NCBI GenBank assembly: GCA_017307165.1 | Contig: JAFKGK010000004.1 | Span: forward strand, 186,001 to 250,000 | Source of the DNA: Candidatus Melainabacteria bacterium | Lineage (GTDB): Bacteria; Cyanobacteriota; Vampirovibrionia; Obscuribacterales; Obscuribacteraceae | DNA length: 64,000 nt | Direction of reading: 5' to 3' | Shown here: positions 16,258-25,693 of the stretch, piece after piece | Position numbering within the stretch: the stretch's first letter is position 1 | How the letters are laid out: each line of letters begins with the position of its first letter | Position numbers and translations under genes: made by a program | The notes under the pieces: model-generated | Database searches by the model: none | Told to the model about the DNA's origin: nothing | What the model saw: only the letters and a program-made list of their open reading frames with translations

Positions 16258-18693
16258 ATGCATCCAAATCCCAATGTCAAACCTGGCAAAGAGCAAACTG
16301 GCTTTAGCAGGGCAGTTGCTCTGACTCTGGTCCTCGGACTTTTAGGATCCCTGGGAGCTACCCAAGCGGTCTCTAATCCAGCGAGAGCACTTAATAGCAA
16401 GTCCGGGCCGACCAAAGCAGTGAAGGCAAACAGCGGCCAGCTGACTGCGATGATAGGCAATCGACAAATAGGCCAGTGCCCCCTCGAGCACACCGATGTT
16501 AAAGCCACCATATCTGGTTACGTCGCTAAAGTCAGCGTCAAACAGATATTTAAAAACACATATAAAGAAAAGATCGAAGCTGTCTATACATTTCCACTCT
16601 CTGAGCAGGGTGCTGTGAATCAAATGAAGATGCGCATCGGCGATCGCACCATCAACGGCACCATCAAAAAACGAGAAGAAGCAAGACAAATCTATCAAGA
16701 CGCGCGCAATAACGGGCAGACCGCCTCGCTGCTGGATCAAGAACGCACAAACATATTTACTCAATCCGTAGCCAATATCGAGCCGGGCCAAAAGATCGAG
16801 ATCACAATCGACTATGTCGAGACCCTCCCATTCGAAGACGGGCAATTTGCTTTCACGTATCCGACCGTGGTCGGTCCGCGCTTTATCGATTTGCCTAAAA
16901 ATGGCAATATGTCAGGGCTCAATACTGTATTTGCACCAGAAGGCACACGCTCAGGACACGATATCTCCATCTCGGTAGATCTCGATGCCGGCATGAAGGT
17001 CGATCATATCCACTCGCTACTGCACGAGGTCTCCATAGACGAATCACCTTCGGACAAAATCAAAGGCAAGGCGCGCATCAAGCTTGCCGACAAGGCGACG
17101 ATCCCCAATAAAGATTTTGTCCTCACCTATCAAGTCTCCGAATCAGCTATCAAAAGCGGCTATCTTGCCTTTCGCGATGCCGACAAGCCAGGCTATTTTA
17201 CCCTCATGGTCATGCCTCCTAAAAAGCCGACTATCAAAGATATTTCTCCAAAGGAAATGATCTTTGTCATCGATTGCTCGGGCTCCCAATCAGGTCCGCC
17301 CCTGGATAAGTGCAAGCAGACAATGCGCTATATAGTCGAGCACATGAATGCCAATGATACATTTCAGATCATCGCCTTCAACTCTGGCCAGAATGTTTTT
17401 GCGGACAAACCTCAAGCAGTCTCGGAGTCGATGAAAAAAAAGGCGATTGCATTTATCGATGCGCTTGAGGCAAATGGTGGCACGTGGATGGCCCCGGCGG
17501 TAGAAATGGCTTGCTCAATGCCTCGCGACCAGCACAGATTGCGCATCGTCACCTTCATGACCGATGGCTATGTGGGCAACGATCTCGAGATACTCGGCAT
17601 GATCAAAAAATACAGAGACAAGTCGCGCTGGTTTTCGTTTGGCACCGGCAATAGTGTCAATCGCTCTCTCATCGATGGCATTGCACGAGAAGGAGGCGGC
17701 GAAGCCGAATACGTCTTGCTCAACTCCCCAGCCGAAGAAGCGGGGGCAAAATTTTACAAGCGCATCTCAACACCTGTATTGACCGACGTTAAGCTAAATT
17801 ACCGCGGACCGAGCGAAAACGCCAGGCTCACGGAGATTTTCCCCAAAGAAATACATGATGTCTGGGCACAAAAACCTCTCTACTTTAAAGGGCGCTACGC
17901 AAAACCTGGCAAATATCAAATGGATGTGACCGGATTTTGCGGAGGCGCGCCTTACAAACAGACTATCAATATTGATCTACCGGAGCGCGATACTACCAAT
18001 AGTGGCATCGCTTCTATGTGGGCCAGGGCAAAGGTAGACCGTTTGATGGCCGAAGACTACATGAGCGCTCAAAATGGCGGCACCAATAAGGAGCTCAAGG
18101 ACGAGATCGTACAGGTAGCGCTTGAGCATGGCATCATGACCCAATATACGAGCTTTGTCGCCGTCGATGACAAGGCTCGCAAAGATAGGACCAAGGGGCA
18201 GCCGACCACCATCAGAGTGCAGAGCGAAATGCCAGAAGGCGTGAGCAGACAGATGACTCTTGGTGCCATGGGCGGTGCGGGAGGCAATATGGCAGCTATG
18301 CCATCGGCGGCCCCTGCCGGCCTTGCTTTTATAGCTAGAGAGAGCAAGAGCGATGCTGGTCTGAGCTATGCCAGACGTGCGGGATTTACCGCCCCTGCTC
18401 CATCCATGCTCAAAAAGAAAGAGGCCGAAAAGACAGAAGCCGAGAGACAAACAAAAATCAATACAGACTTGTTGCTGGCCATGCAAAACAGCAAAGGCAA
18501 GGCTCTATCGATTTGGATTCAGTCTACTCTGGCAGACGATCTGCTCGCCTTGCTTAGAGAGCTAGGGCTGAAATACCAGATCATCAAGCAAGATGGCCGC
18601 ATAACAACGATCAAGCTCAAGGCCACAGCAGCACAGATTTTGAGACTATCTCAAAACTCTGCCGTCACTAGCCTGACACTAAGCCACCATTAG
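16258..18693 (+). CDS. VIT and von Willebrand A domain protein, secreted
   Basis: A signal peptide (FSRAVALTLVLGLLGSLGATQAV) is followed by a VIT domain (residues ~75-205, with VKQIFKNTYKEKIEAVYTFPLSEQGAVNQ) and a VWA domain (residues ~330-500). The VWA MIDAS is intact: DCSGS starts at D339, and FMTDGYVGND supplies the later Asp. The C-terminal third contains a glycine/alanine/methionine-rich linker (~670-705) and a small terminal domain. This is the architecture of inter-alpha-trypsin-inhibitor-like and sortase-target-like bacterial proteins, but no LPXTG or GlyGly-CTERM sorting tail is seen. A metal-dependent adhesive function in the envelope is likely; the ligand is unknown. Confidence 0.85.
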   Translation: MHPNPNVKPGKEQTGFSRAVALTLVLGLLGSLGATQAVSNPARALNSKSGPTKAVKANSGQLTAMIGNRQIGQCPLEHTDVKATISGYVAKVSVKQIFKNTYKEKIEAVYTFPLSEQGAVNQMKMRIGDRTINGTIKKREEARQIYQDARNNGQTASLLDQERTNIFTQSVANIEPGQKIEITIDYVETLPFEDGQFAFTYPTVVGPRFIDLPKNGNMSGLNTVFAPEGTRSGHDISISVDLDAGMKVDHIHSLLHEVSIDESPSDKIKGKARIKLADKATIPNKDFVLTYQVSESAIKSGYLAFRDADKPGYFTLMVMPPKKPTIKDISPKEMIFVIDCSGSQSGPPLDKCKQTMRYIVEHMNANDTFQIIAFNSGQNVFADKPQAVSESMKKKAIAFIDALEANGGTWMAPAVEMACSMPRDQHRLRIVTFMTDGYVGNDLEILGMIKKYRDKSRWFSFGTGNSVNRSLIDGIAREGGGEAEYVLLNSPAEEAGAKFYKRISTPVLTDVKLNYRGPSENARLTEIFPKEIHDVWAQKPLYFKGRYAKPGKYQMDVTGFCGGAPYKQTINIDLPERDTTNSGIASMWARAKVDRLMAEDYMSAQNGGTNKELKDEIVQVALEHGIMTQYTSFVAVDDKARKDRTKGQPTTIRVQSEMPEGVSRQMTLGAMGGAGGNMAAMPSAAPAGLAFIARESKSDAGLSYARRAGFTAPAPSMLKKKEAEKTEAERQTKINTDLLLAMQNSKGKALSIWIQSTLADDLLALLRELGLKYQIIKQDGRITTIKLKATAAQILRLSQNSAVTSLTLSHH

Positions 18694-18697
18694 TTTG

Positions 18698-19402
18698 TTA
18701 CTTGTCGACTATGGTATCCAAAAGCTTGAGGACACGCTCGTCATTGGGATCCAGCCTGAGAGCTTCGCTCAAAGCCTTGCCTGCGTCCTTTTTCTCGCCC
18801 ATGAGATTGAGGACGCGGCCCAGGTTGTAATAGGCATTTTCGTAGTCGGGCTGTTGAGCAATGGCCTGCTTGTACATCTCAACGGCTTGAGCATTATCGT
18901 TATTAGCAGCCAGTGCATTGCCGAGCACGACATGATAGATTGGCTTGCTCTGATCTAGTGCGACAGCGGCTTTGGCTGCATCGAGCGATTCTTTGGCCTT
19001 GCCTTGATCTAACAAAGCCACGCTGAGATTGCTATGCGCCTGCGGCATCTTGGCATTGAGTTCGATCGCTTTGCGCAATTCAGCTTCGGCTTCTTTGGCC
19101 TGGCCGTTTTGACGCAGAGCCCACCCGAGATCGTTATGAGCGATTGCATCGTTGGGCTTTTGCTGGACGGCCTTGCGGCAGGCTTCTAGATCGGGAGCAC
19201 CTTGCGCATTGGACTTCCAGTTGCCCGAGCGACCAAACTTTTTGTTGGTAGCATTCTTAAGCATTTCAATCTCAGCATCAGCGTCGACATTGGTAGTTTT
19301 TTGGGCCTTGGCCGATACAGACTGGATGGTATTAGCGCCTAGGGCAAGAGAAAGAGAGAAAGAAAGCGAAAGAACGGCGGTCAGTCTGGCCAAAGATGTC
19401 AT
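18698..19402 (-). CDS. Secreted TPR-repeat protein
   Basis: A signal peptide covers about residues 1-31 (LARLTAVLSLSFSLSLALGANTIQSVSA). Residues ~70-230 form four TPRs, for example HNDLGWALRQNGQAKEAEAEL and YYNLGRVLNLMGEKKDAGKAL. There is no lipobox, so the product is probably soluble in the periplasm or exported. GAGG lies 8 nt before the ATG. It is convergent with the VIT-VWA gene, with stops 5 bp apart. A scaffold role for envelope complexes is inference. Confidence 0.85.
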   Translation of the reverse strand: MTSLARLTAVLSLSFSLSLALGANTIQSVSAKAQKTTNVDADAEIEMLKNATNKKFGRSGNWKSNAQGAPDLEACRKAVQQKPNDAIAHNDLGWALRQNGQAKEAEAELRKAIELNAKMPQAHSNLSVALLDQGKAKESLDAAKAAVALDQSKPIYHVVLGNALAANNDNAQAVEMYKQAIAQQPDYENAYYNLGRVLNLMGEKKDAGKALSEALRLDPNDERVLKLLDTIVDK

Positions 19403-19473
19403 TGAAAAAACCTCAAAACTACCCGGGGGCAGTTTACTACTTGCGCCGACAATTTGCCTAAGCCCGATCTAAA

Positions 19474-19671
19474 CTAGCCTGGAGGGCCGGTAAAGCTCCA
19501 TACGCAGAGGGCCAGACCGACAGCCACGCCCATCATCGAAAATATAAGGCTCTCGAAAACATTCTTGGCATCTTCGAAGGACTGCACAGCAAAAATCCCT
19601 CCACCAGCCACAAAAACCGAGCCTGTGATAAACATCAATATGCGCTCTAAAAGACTGAGATCATTGTCCAT
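19474..19671 (-). CDS. Small two-helix membrane protein
   Basis: The 65-residue product has two hydrophobic segments, ILMFITGSVFVAGGGIFAV and LIFSMMGVAVGLALCVWSF, linked by a short charged loop. The ATG at 19671 directly follows the stop of the upstream gene (TAAAATG) and GAGGAG lies 11 nt before it within that gene, so the two are translationally coupled. I do not recognise a family. Confidence 0.65.
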   Translation of the reverse strand: MDNDLSLLERILMFITGSVFVAGGGIFAVQSFEDAKNVFESLIFSMMGVAVGLALCVWSFTGPPG

Positions 19672-19672
19672 T

Positions 19673-20017
19673 TTATTTGCTGCTCCTCGATGGAGGCACA
19701 CTCCTCAGAGCCAGGACACCAAAAAATATGCCGGCCAGACCGGCAAACATAAAGAGCATCTGCAAAAACTTGCGCTCTCTGTTGATCGGATGCTTTCGCA
19801 CGCGCACCACTTCAAATTTTTTAGGTCTTGAGGATGGTCTGGATACAGCCCCCCTCCCCAGTACCTCCGTATTGGAGAGGACCAGCATGCCCCGGCTACC
19901 GGCATCAGAGTCAGCACTTGACTCCGCAACAGTGCCAGCATCGGCCTCTTGCCCGATGGCGGGCGCTACCATCAGACAGGCAGACACGAGAGTGGCAAAA
20001 ATGTGGCGCTTACGCAC
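19673..20017 (-). CDS. Small single-pass membrane protein with signal peptide
   Basis: Residues 1-22 form a signal peptide (IFATLVSACLMVAPAIGQ), followed by an acidic, serine-rich segment (~23-45), a basic segment with PSSRPKKFEVVRVRKHP, and a C-terminal membrane helix (LQMLFMFAGLAGIFFGVLAL). The product is probably an inner-membrane protein with a short external domain. It is coupled to the 65-residue membrane protein downstream and lies 30 bp after the radical SAM gene on the same strand. No family recognised. Confidence 0.6.
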   Translation of the reverse strand: MRKRHIFATLVSACLMVAPAIGQEADAGTVAESSADSDAGSRGMLVLSNTEVLGRGAVSRPSSRPKKFEVVRVRKHPINRERKFLQMLFMFAGLAGIFFGVLALRSVPPSRSSK

Positions 20018-20047
20018 AGTTCAGGCCCGGCAAAATCAACAGGCATA

Positions 20048-21145
20048 TTATAAGCGGTTTTGTCCGAGCAAGAGCGCAGGCGACACCGGCACTCTCTTGC
20101 GCCCCCAATCTCCCTTGCCTCTTTCAAATACCCCTGGTATTTTCTCCCTGCAATAGCGGCATGCTCCATCCTCGATCTCATATCGACCGATCTCAAACCA
20201 GTTGCGCTCTATCAAAAGCATCTGGCAGCCAGGACAATAGGTGCTTTGATTGGCTGGATCATCTACATTGCCCGTGTAGACGTACTTGAGACCAAAAGAG
20301 CCTGCGATTTGGCGAGCCCGCACGAGCGTGGCGGGCGGCGTAGGCGGCCTCTTTTTTAGACGAAAATCAGGATGAAAGGCTGTGAAATGAACGGGCACCG
20401 AGTCGCCCAGATTGACAGCGAGCCACTCGCACATACGCGAGATCTCGTCGTCGGAGTCGTTTTCGTGCGGGATGAGCAAATTGGTGATCTCGAGCCACAC
20501 ATTGCTGTGGTGACGCAGCCATTTGAGTGTATCCAGAACAGGTGCAAGGTGAGAAAGAGTGAGACGCTGATAGAAAGTCTCGGAGAAAGACTTGAGATCG
20601 ACATTGACCGCATCAATATAGCGGTAAAAATCCGGACGGGCCTGCTCGGTAATATAGCCAGCAGTGACGGCGACAGTCTTGATACCGGCTTCGCGACAGG
20701 CAAGGGCAGTGTCATGAGCGTATTCGAGCCAGATTACCGGATCATTGTAGGTAAAGGCGACTGAACGGACATCGAGTGCACTGGCCATCGCCGCTATCTC
20801 TTGTGGCATGGCCGCCTCACTGAGATCCTCTATCTCGCGCGACTTGCTGATAGACCAGTTTTGACAAAATTGACAGCCCAGATTGCACCCCGCAGTGCCA
20901 AAGGAGAGCACGCTGGTGCCGGGAAGAAAATGATTGAGCGGCTTTTTTTCGATTGGATCTATGCAAAAGCCTGTACTCCGTCCATACGTCGTAAGCGCCA
21001 TGCGACCCTCGTGATTTTGCCGGACAAAGCAAAAGCCACGATCACCAGGCCGCATCACGCACGCACGTGGGCAGACATCGCACATGATGGCCCCGCCCTC
21101 CACCTGGTGGTAGTGCCTGCCTATATCGTCTTTGCTTTCATCCAT
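20048..21145 (-). CDS. AmmeMemoRadiSam-type radical SAM enzyme
   Basis: The radical SAM cluster motif CNLGCQFC places the three cysteines at C87, C91 and C94. An N-terminal cysteine group (CDVCPRAC at 22-29, plus GFC at 39) and a C-terminal zinc-ribbon-like group (YCPGCQ ... CRYCREK) are characteristic of the family related to pyruvate formate-lyase activating enzymes and named AmmeMemoRadiSam. These usually occur with AMMECR1- and Memo-like proteins; neither is in this window. The substrate is unknown. The ATG at 21145 is preferred to a TTG five codons upstream. Confidence 0.88.
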   Translation of the reverse strand: MDESKDDIGRHYHQVEGGAIMCDVCPRACVMRPGDRGFCFVRQNHEGRMALTTYGRSTGFCIDPIEKKPLNHFLPGTSVLSFGTAGCNLGCQFCQNWSISKSREIEDLSEAAMPQEIAAMASALDVRSVAFTYNDPVIWLEYAHDTALACREAGIKTVAVTAGYITEQARPDFYRYIDAVNVDLKSFSETFYQRLTLSHLAPVLDTLKWLRHHSNVWLEITNLLIPHENDSDDEISRMCEWLAVNLGDSVPVHFTAFHPDFRLKKRPPTPPATLVRARQIAGSFGLKYVYTGNVDDPANQSTYCPGCQMLLIERNWFEIGRYEIEDGACRYCREKIPGVFERGKGDWGRKRVPVSPALLLGQNRL

Positions 21146-21267
21146 AATCTCAGTATACAAATAAGATTAAATCATCCTGCCTGGCAAAAATTTTTGGCAT
21201 TTTCTATCCAAAAATCTTGCCCCTTGCATATAGACAATCACGCAAGCAATGGAGCAAGGGAAATCAA

Positions 21268-23289
21268 ATGTCGGTAGGCGATGAGATCAAAAAAACTCTG
21301 GCAGGCGACAAAGCAGTCGCCGGAGCCGAGTCATCCGCCAAATCGGCCGAAAAGCTGTCCCAGGAAGCTACCGCCAAACCTGAAAATCAAGCACCGAAGG
21401 CTGCCGACAAAGCCGGCGACAAAAAGCCCGCTGCCGAACAAGCTGCTGCATCTTCTTCTTTGCTCCAACAAGGACTGGACGTCGCCAGCAACCTGATAAG
21501 CGATGCCTATAGCGTGCTGCCCGATCTGGTCCTGACCAGCGAAGCCGAAAAATCCAACAGCGTCTCTAAGACTGTAAAAGTTGGCGAAAAATCTTACAAA
21601 GCTGAATACAAGAAAGAAGATAAGGCCTTTGACATGGATGCTTTCATCCAGGACAACTGTAAAACAGACAGCAATATGTCCAGCGTCTGCAAAACCTCCG
21701 ACATCGGCATCCCTGGTCTGGACCTGGTCATCGACACGGCTACCTCAGTCAAGCAAGTGCAAGGCGACCACGCCCAAAATGCCGCCACTCTCAAGCTAGG
21801 CGAAGGCGTACTCGACAAGCAAAGAGACCTGCAAAACCATCTCCGCCAGGAAGCCACCGCAGTCGGCGACTTTAGCGCCTTGAAAAATCTCGAGACCATC
21901 GATGGACGCACCGTCCACCGCAATGAAAAAGGCGAGATCGATGCCTACCAGATCGGCGACATCGCTACTTTTATCCGTCCTGATGGCACCACCATCGAAG
22001 CCACTCCCAAGGGCAAAACCTTTTACGACAAGGACGGCAAGTTGCTCGGTCACCTCAACGCCGAAGGTGAGCTCAATACACGTCTTAGCTCTGGTGAAGA
22101 CCTGATCGTTAACGCAAACGGCGATGTCTATATGCGTGACAAAAATGGCGAATTGCAATCGGCTGTATTTGATGACAAAGGAACTCAAGTCGGCTTTTTT
22201 AAAGATGGCCAGATCATCCGCACCAATCAATCCATCGCGGCCAATGTTACCGAGGTCAATGACGCTGCCACCCAGAATGCACTGGACCACAATCAAATCG
22301 CAATATCGAGCTATAAGGACGGCGTCACCATCCGTTATCCTAACGGCCAGATGATGTTTGTCAAAAACGATGGTACCGCTGGCATCGCCCTGGACAACCA
22401 CAATGTCCTGGTGCGCAAAAAAGATGCCAATGGAGCAATTACATACGAACTGCACGTCAATGGACAAGAACCAAAGGTGATGACGCGCGAAGAAGTCGCC
22501 AGACTTAATCTCGGTCCCAATGGCTCCAAACAAGATCTCGCCGTGATCATGGGCAAGTTTGCCAAGCTCGAAGAATTTGCCAAGACAGGCAAACTTACAG
22601 TTGACGGAGTCAATGCCTCACTCGAAGTCAAAGCTGCTGCAATCGTCGCCCAGGTCAACGGCCAGACGGTCACCACCTCGCCAGACAAGGTCGAATACAC
22701 CGATATTCGCAACGGCAACAAGACCACCATGACCGACGATCAATACCGCATTGCCGATCAAGCAGGCAAAGAGCTCCTCAATATCGACCGTTCGGACAAG
22801 ACTCAAAAGCCTAAGGTCACTGTCAACGGACTCAAATATCAAGGCGGCGTGGTCACCACTCCCGGCGGCGACCGCATCACAAAGGACAGAGTAACGCTCT
22901 CCGACGGTACGACCTACGATAACAATGGCACTGTGCATTACGCTGACGGCGCGATTGTCGATCGCAACGGCTCAGTCTCCCTAGCTCCTGGCTCGCCGCG
23001 CAGCGAACAAGTGGCTTTTGCTCAAAGCCGTAACGCCCAGGCATCTGTGGTCGCTGCCCAAGCCGAGTCAATGGTCGGTGCCATCCGCGCTAAGGCCCCC
23101 TCCTCGATCACAGGCTCCGATATTGCCATGCTTGAGGCTGCCTTCACTAACTTGAGCAACAATATCGCCGGGCTACAAAATGCAGGTGACTTTGGCGCCC
23201 AACTCCAACTAATGATGGCCAAGGGTGATGTCAGCGCAGCCATTGCCCAGGGCAACGACATGCTAGCCAACCGCAAATCGGCAGCCTAG
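21268..23289 (+). CDS. Large DG-repeat protein of unknown function
   Basis: The 673-residue product starts at an ATG 7 nt after AAGGGA. Residues ~1-65 are low-complexity Lys/Ala/Glu; residues ~65-210 are mixed helical. Residues ~210-390 and again ~480-590 carry short beta-hairpin-like repeats ending in DG, NG or EG (IRPDGTTIEATPKGKTF, YDKDGKLLGHLNAEGEL, DLIVNANGDVYMRDKNGEL). The last ~80 residues are helical. There is no signal peptide or membrane segment. The repeats recall YD/RHS-like modules but lack the YD signature. A shorter protein with similar repeats lies at 35838-36572. The gene overlaps convergent kdsC by 4 bp. Confidence 0.7.
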   Translation: MSVGDEIKKTLAGDKAVAGAESSAKSAEKLSQEATAKPENQAPKAADKAGDKKPAAEQAAASSSLLQQGLDVASNLISDAYSVLPDLVLTSEAEKSNSVSKTVKVGEKSYKAEYKKEDKAFDMDAFIQDNCKTDSNMSSVCKTSDIGIPGLDLVIDTATSVKQVQGDHAQNAATLKLGEGVLDKQRDLQNHLRQEATAVGDFSALKNLETIDGRTVHRNEKGEIDAYQIGDIATFIRPDGTTIEATPKGKTFYDKDGKLLGHLNAEGELNTRLSSGEDLIVNANGDVYMRDKNGELQSAVFDDKGTQVGFFKDGQIIRTNQSIAANVTEVNDAATQNALDHNQIAISSYKDGVTIRYPNGQMMFVKNDGTAGIALDNHNVLVRKKDANGAITYELHVNGQEPKVMTREEVARLNLGPNGSKQDLAVIMGKFAKLEEFAKTGKLTVDGVNASLEVKAAAIVAQVNGQTVTTSPDKVEYTDIRNGNKTTMTDDQYRIADQAGKELLNIDRSDKTQKPKVTVNGLKYQGGVVTTPGGDRITKDRVTLSDGTTYDNNGTVHYADGAIVDRNGSVSLAPGSPRSEQVAFAQSRNAQASVVAAQAESMVGAIRAKAPSSITGSDIAMLEAAFTNLSNNIAGLQNAGDFGAQLQLMMAKGDVSAAIAQGNDMLANRKSAA

Positions 23290-23840
23290 ACTGCAATACC
23301 GTATTTGTCCAAGACAAGATGCCACTTGTCCTGAGCCTTGATCACAATTTCTGCTATTTCTCTCAAGGCGCCATCGCCCCCACGGACCCGGGTGATATAG
23401 TCTGCCCCCTGCAAGAGCTCAGGACGGGCATTAGCCACGGCCACACCAATCGCACTCCTATCCATCAGGGGCCAGTCTGTAAAGTCATCACCGATAAACA
23501 CGGTCTCTTGCGCAGTGACCCCTGCCTGAGTCAAAACTTGTTCGTAGGTGGCGATCTTGTCCAAAAAACCTTGATAGACATACTTGATGCCGAGGATTCT
23601 TGCGCGCTCGGTCACAGCGATCGAATCGCGCCCGGATATGACACCGGTAGTGATACCGCACTGATTGAGGAAGTGAAAACCCAGACCATCTTGCGAATTG
23701 AAGCCCTTGAACTCGCAAGGCTTGCCGTCAGGACCGGCAGTATAAAAAATCGTGCCATCTGTGAGTACGCCGTCTACGTCCATCAAGATGAGCTTGATGC
23801 GCCGAGCCCGCTCCAATAATTGTTGTTGTCCCAGTACCAT
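23286..23840 (-). CDS. kdsC: KdsC-type HAD phosphatase (Kdo-8-phosphate phosphatase)
   Basis: KdsC dephosphorylates 3-deoxy-D-manno-octulosonate 8-phosphate in the pathway to Kdo, a core sugar of lipopolysaccharide. The product has the HAD nucleophile motif DVDGVLTDG (D21, D23), SGRDS, GDDFTDWPLM and the C-terminal GGDGALREIAE segment characteristic of the C0 HAD subfamily of KdsC. The 184-residue length is normal. No other Kdo gene is adjacent. Related phosphatases acting on acyl-neuraminate-9-phosphate share the fold and cannot be excluded. Confidence 0.88.
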   Translation of the reverse strand: MVLGQQQLLERARRIKLILMDVDGVLTDGTIFYTAGPDGKPCEFKGFNSQDGLGFHFLNQCGITTGVISGRDSIAVTERARILGIKYVYQGFLDKIATYEQVLTQAGVTAQETVFIGDDFTDWPLMDRSAIGVAVANARPELLQGADYITRVRGGDGALREIAEIVIKAQDKWHLVLDKYGIAV

Positions 23841-23896
23841 GTATCTTGCACCGTTATAGATTTTGCTATTTGACCTGCAAGATATTATATTAGTCC

Positions 23897-25693
23897 ATGC
23901 CGCAAGACAAGGATCGCAAAGTGCAGCTTACTCAGTTTGACGAGCATTATTTTAAGACACTAGACATCCAGAGTATCAGGATCGGCGGCCCTTCCGCGAT
24001 CAGATACTACGAGTTAGACCCAGGCGGAGTGCCAGGCATAGCCTGCGACATCGCCATTATTGGTGGTGGCACTGGCGGTTTTGCCGCCGCATTGACCTTG
24101 CTCGACGAGCTTGCCAAGACGCCTGGCCGGTCATTGAGCATCATCCTAACCGAAGAAACCGATTGGCTAGGTGGACAGATGACAAGTCAGGGCGTCAGCG
24201 CACTAGACGAAAATAAATACATAGAAACCACAGGCGGTGCCAAATCCTATCTCAATTTAAGGCAAGCTATCCGTCAGGCTTATAGAGATTCAGGTAAATT
24301 GACAAAAGAGGCCTTTGACGACCCGCTCCTCCATCCCGGCCGTTCATGGGTCACTCGCCTATCTTTTGAGCCAAGGCTTTGTGCTGATATGCTGGACAAG
24401 ATCATCCTCGATCACCCGATGTCCAGCCACCTCCAGATCCTCAAGCGGCATAAGGCGATAGCAGCAAAAAGAGACAATGCCGCCAATGGTCACATATCAG
24501 CCATCCTATTAGCCGACCTCGACAGCGACGCAACTATCGCTCTGCTACCGCAAATCGTATTGGATGCCACCGAGACTGGTGACTTGCTGGCACTGGCCAA
24601 TATACCTTATCGCCTGGGATCTGACTCGCGCCAACTCACTGGAGAGGCGCATGCTCCACGTATCGGCAACGATCAAAACGTCCAGGATTATACCTATCCC
24701 TTTGCCATCAAGATCGACAATAACCAGGGGGTGCCTAGCACGGGCGACGAGCCACCAGGCTATGTCGACTGGGTTAAAGACGGGCAATACAGTCTCTATG
24801 GCTACAAGATGTTTGCTGAGAGCGAGGGCCGCCTGCCATTTTTTACTTATCGCCGTCTGATCGACAAAGAGCTCTTTGAGCCCGGGGCCTACCAGAGCGA
24901 TATCAGCATGATCAACTGGGATGCCAACGATCTGCGCGGCTACAATTTTATCGATCAGGATCCACAAAAGGCCGAGTCATACCTGCTCAAGGCCAAGGCT
25001 CTCAGTCTCGGATTTTTGCTGTGGCTGCAGACAGAGGTGCCCCGAGACGATGGCACGGGCAAGGGCTATCCTGAGTTTTGCCTGATAAAAGACCTCTTTG
25101 GCACTGACGACGGTCTCTCAAAATATCCTTATATAAGAGAGTCCCGCCGTCTTGCAGCAAAGACCATGATAATCGAGCAAGACATTGTGGCAAGTACAGA
25201 CGAGACGACAAGGCAAAGCAGAGCAAAACATCTAAAAGACTCAATTGGTATCGGACTCTATCCAGTCGACATCCATGGCTATCAGGAAATCCCCGGTGCG
25301 GCCCAAGCAGCCCTTCCCTTTCAGATACCTTACAGTGCAATGATCACCGACGCCTGCCCAAATTATCTGGCATCCTGCAAAAATATAGGCGTCAGCCACA
25401 TCACCAATGGTGCCTATCGGCTGCATCCCATCGAATGGTCGATTGGCGTAGCTGCTGCATGCGCAGCCGCTTTGGCACTAGATCTCAAACAGGCGCCAAA
25501 TACTCTCGATGACGCAGATCAGATCGAAGCCTTGCAAATTAAAGTCCTCGATCACGGCTCACCGATTTTTTGGTTGGACGATCTGCCAGTGCTTAGCACT
25601 GCTCCAGACATCTTTACCAAGATCCAGATGGCCTGCCAGCTAGATCCGACTCTGACCAGTCCGGCCAATCTAGAACGAGAACAAAAACTCTAG
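23897..25693 (+). CDS. FAD-dependent oxidoreductase
   Basis: An FAD-binding Rossmann motif CDIAIIGGGTGGFAAAL occupies residues 50-65, followed by LTEETDWLGGQMTSQGVSALDE, typical of the FAD_oxidored (GidA/xanthan-lyase-associated) family. The C-terminal half conserves VDIHGYQEIPGA, IPYSAMI and LASCKNIGVSHITNGAYRLHPIEWSIG, the last being the family's second FAD-contacting region. No signal peptide is seen, so it is likely cytoplasmic. Substrate unknown. It is convergent with the SNF2 helicase and the two coding ends overlap by 24 bp. Confidence 0.85.
   Translation: MPQDKDRKVQLTQFDEHYFKTLDIQSIRIGGPSAIRYYELDPGGVPGIACDIAIIGGGTGGFAAALTLLDELAKTPGRSLSIILTEETDWLGGQMTSQGVSALDENKYIETTGGAKSYLNLRQAIRQAYRDSGKLTKEAFDDPLLHPGRSWVTRLSFEPRLCADMLDKIILDHPMSSHLQILKRHKAIAAKRDNAANGHISAILLADLDSDATIALLPQIVLDATETGDLLALANIPYRLGSDSRQLTGEAHAPRIGNDQNVQDYTYPFAIKIDNNQGVPSTGDEPPGYVDWVKDGQYSLYGYKMFAESEGRLPFFTYRRLIDKELFEPGAYQSDISMINWDANDLRGYNFIDQDPQKAESYLLKAKALSLGFLLWLQTEVPRDDGTGKGYPEFCLIKDLFGTDDGLSKYPYIRESRRLAAKTMIIEQDIVASTDETTRQSRAKHLKDSIGIGLYPVDIHGYQEIPGAAQAALPFQIPYSAMITDACPNYLASCKNIGVSHITNGAYRLHPIEWSIGVAAACAAALALDLKQAPNTLDDADQIEALQIKVLDHGSPIFWLDDLPVLSTAPDIFTKIQMACQLDPTLTSPANLEREQKL

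Noticed and set aside
21796..22533. A 245-codon open frame antisense to the DG-repeat gene
   Set aside because: The sense frame has a good ribosome binding site and coherent repeats; the antisense frame has neither.
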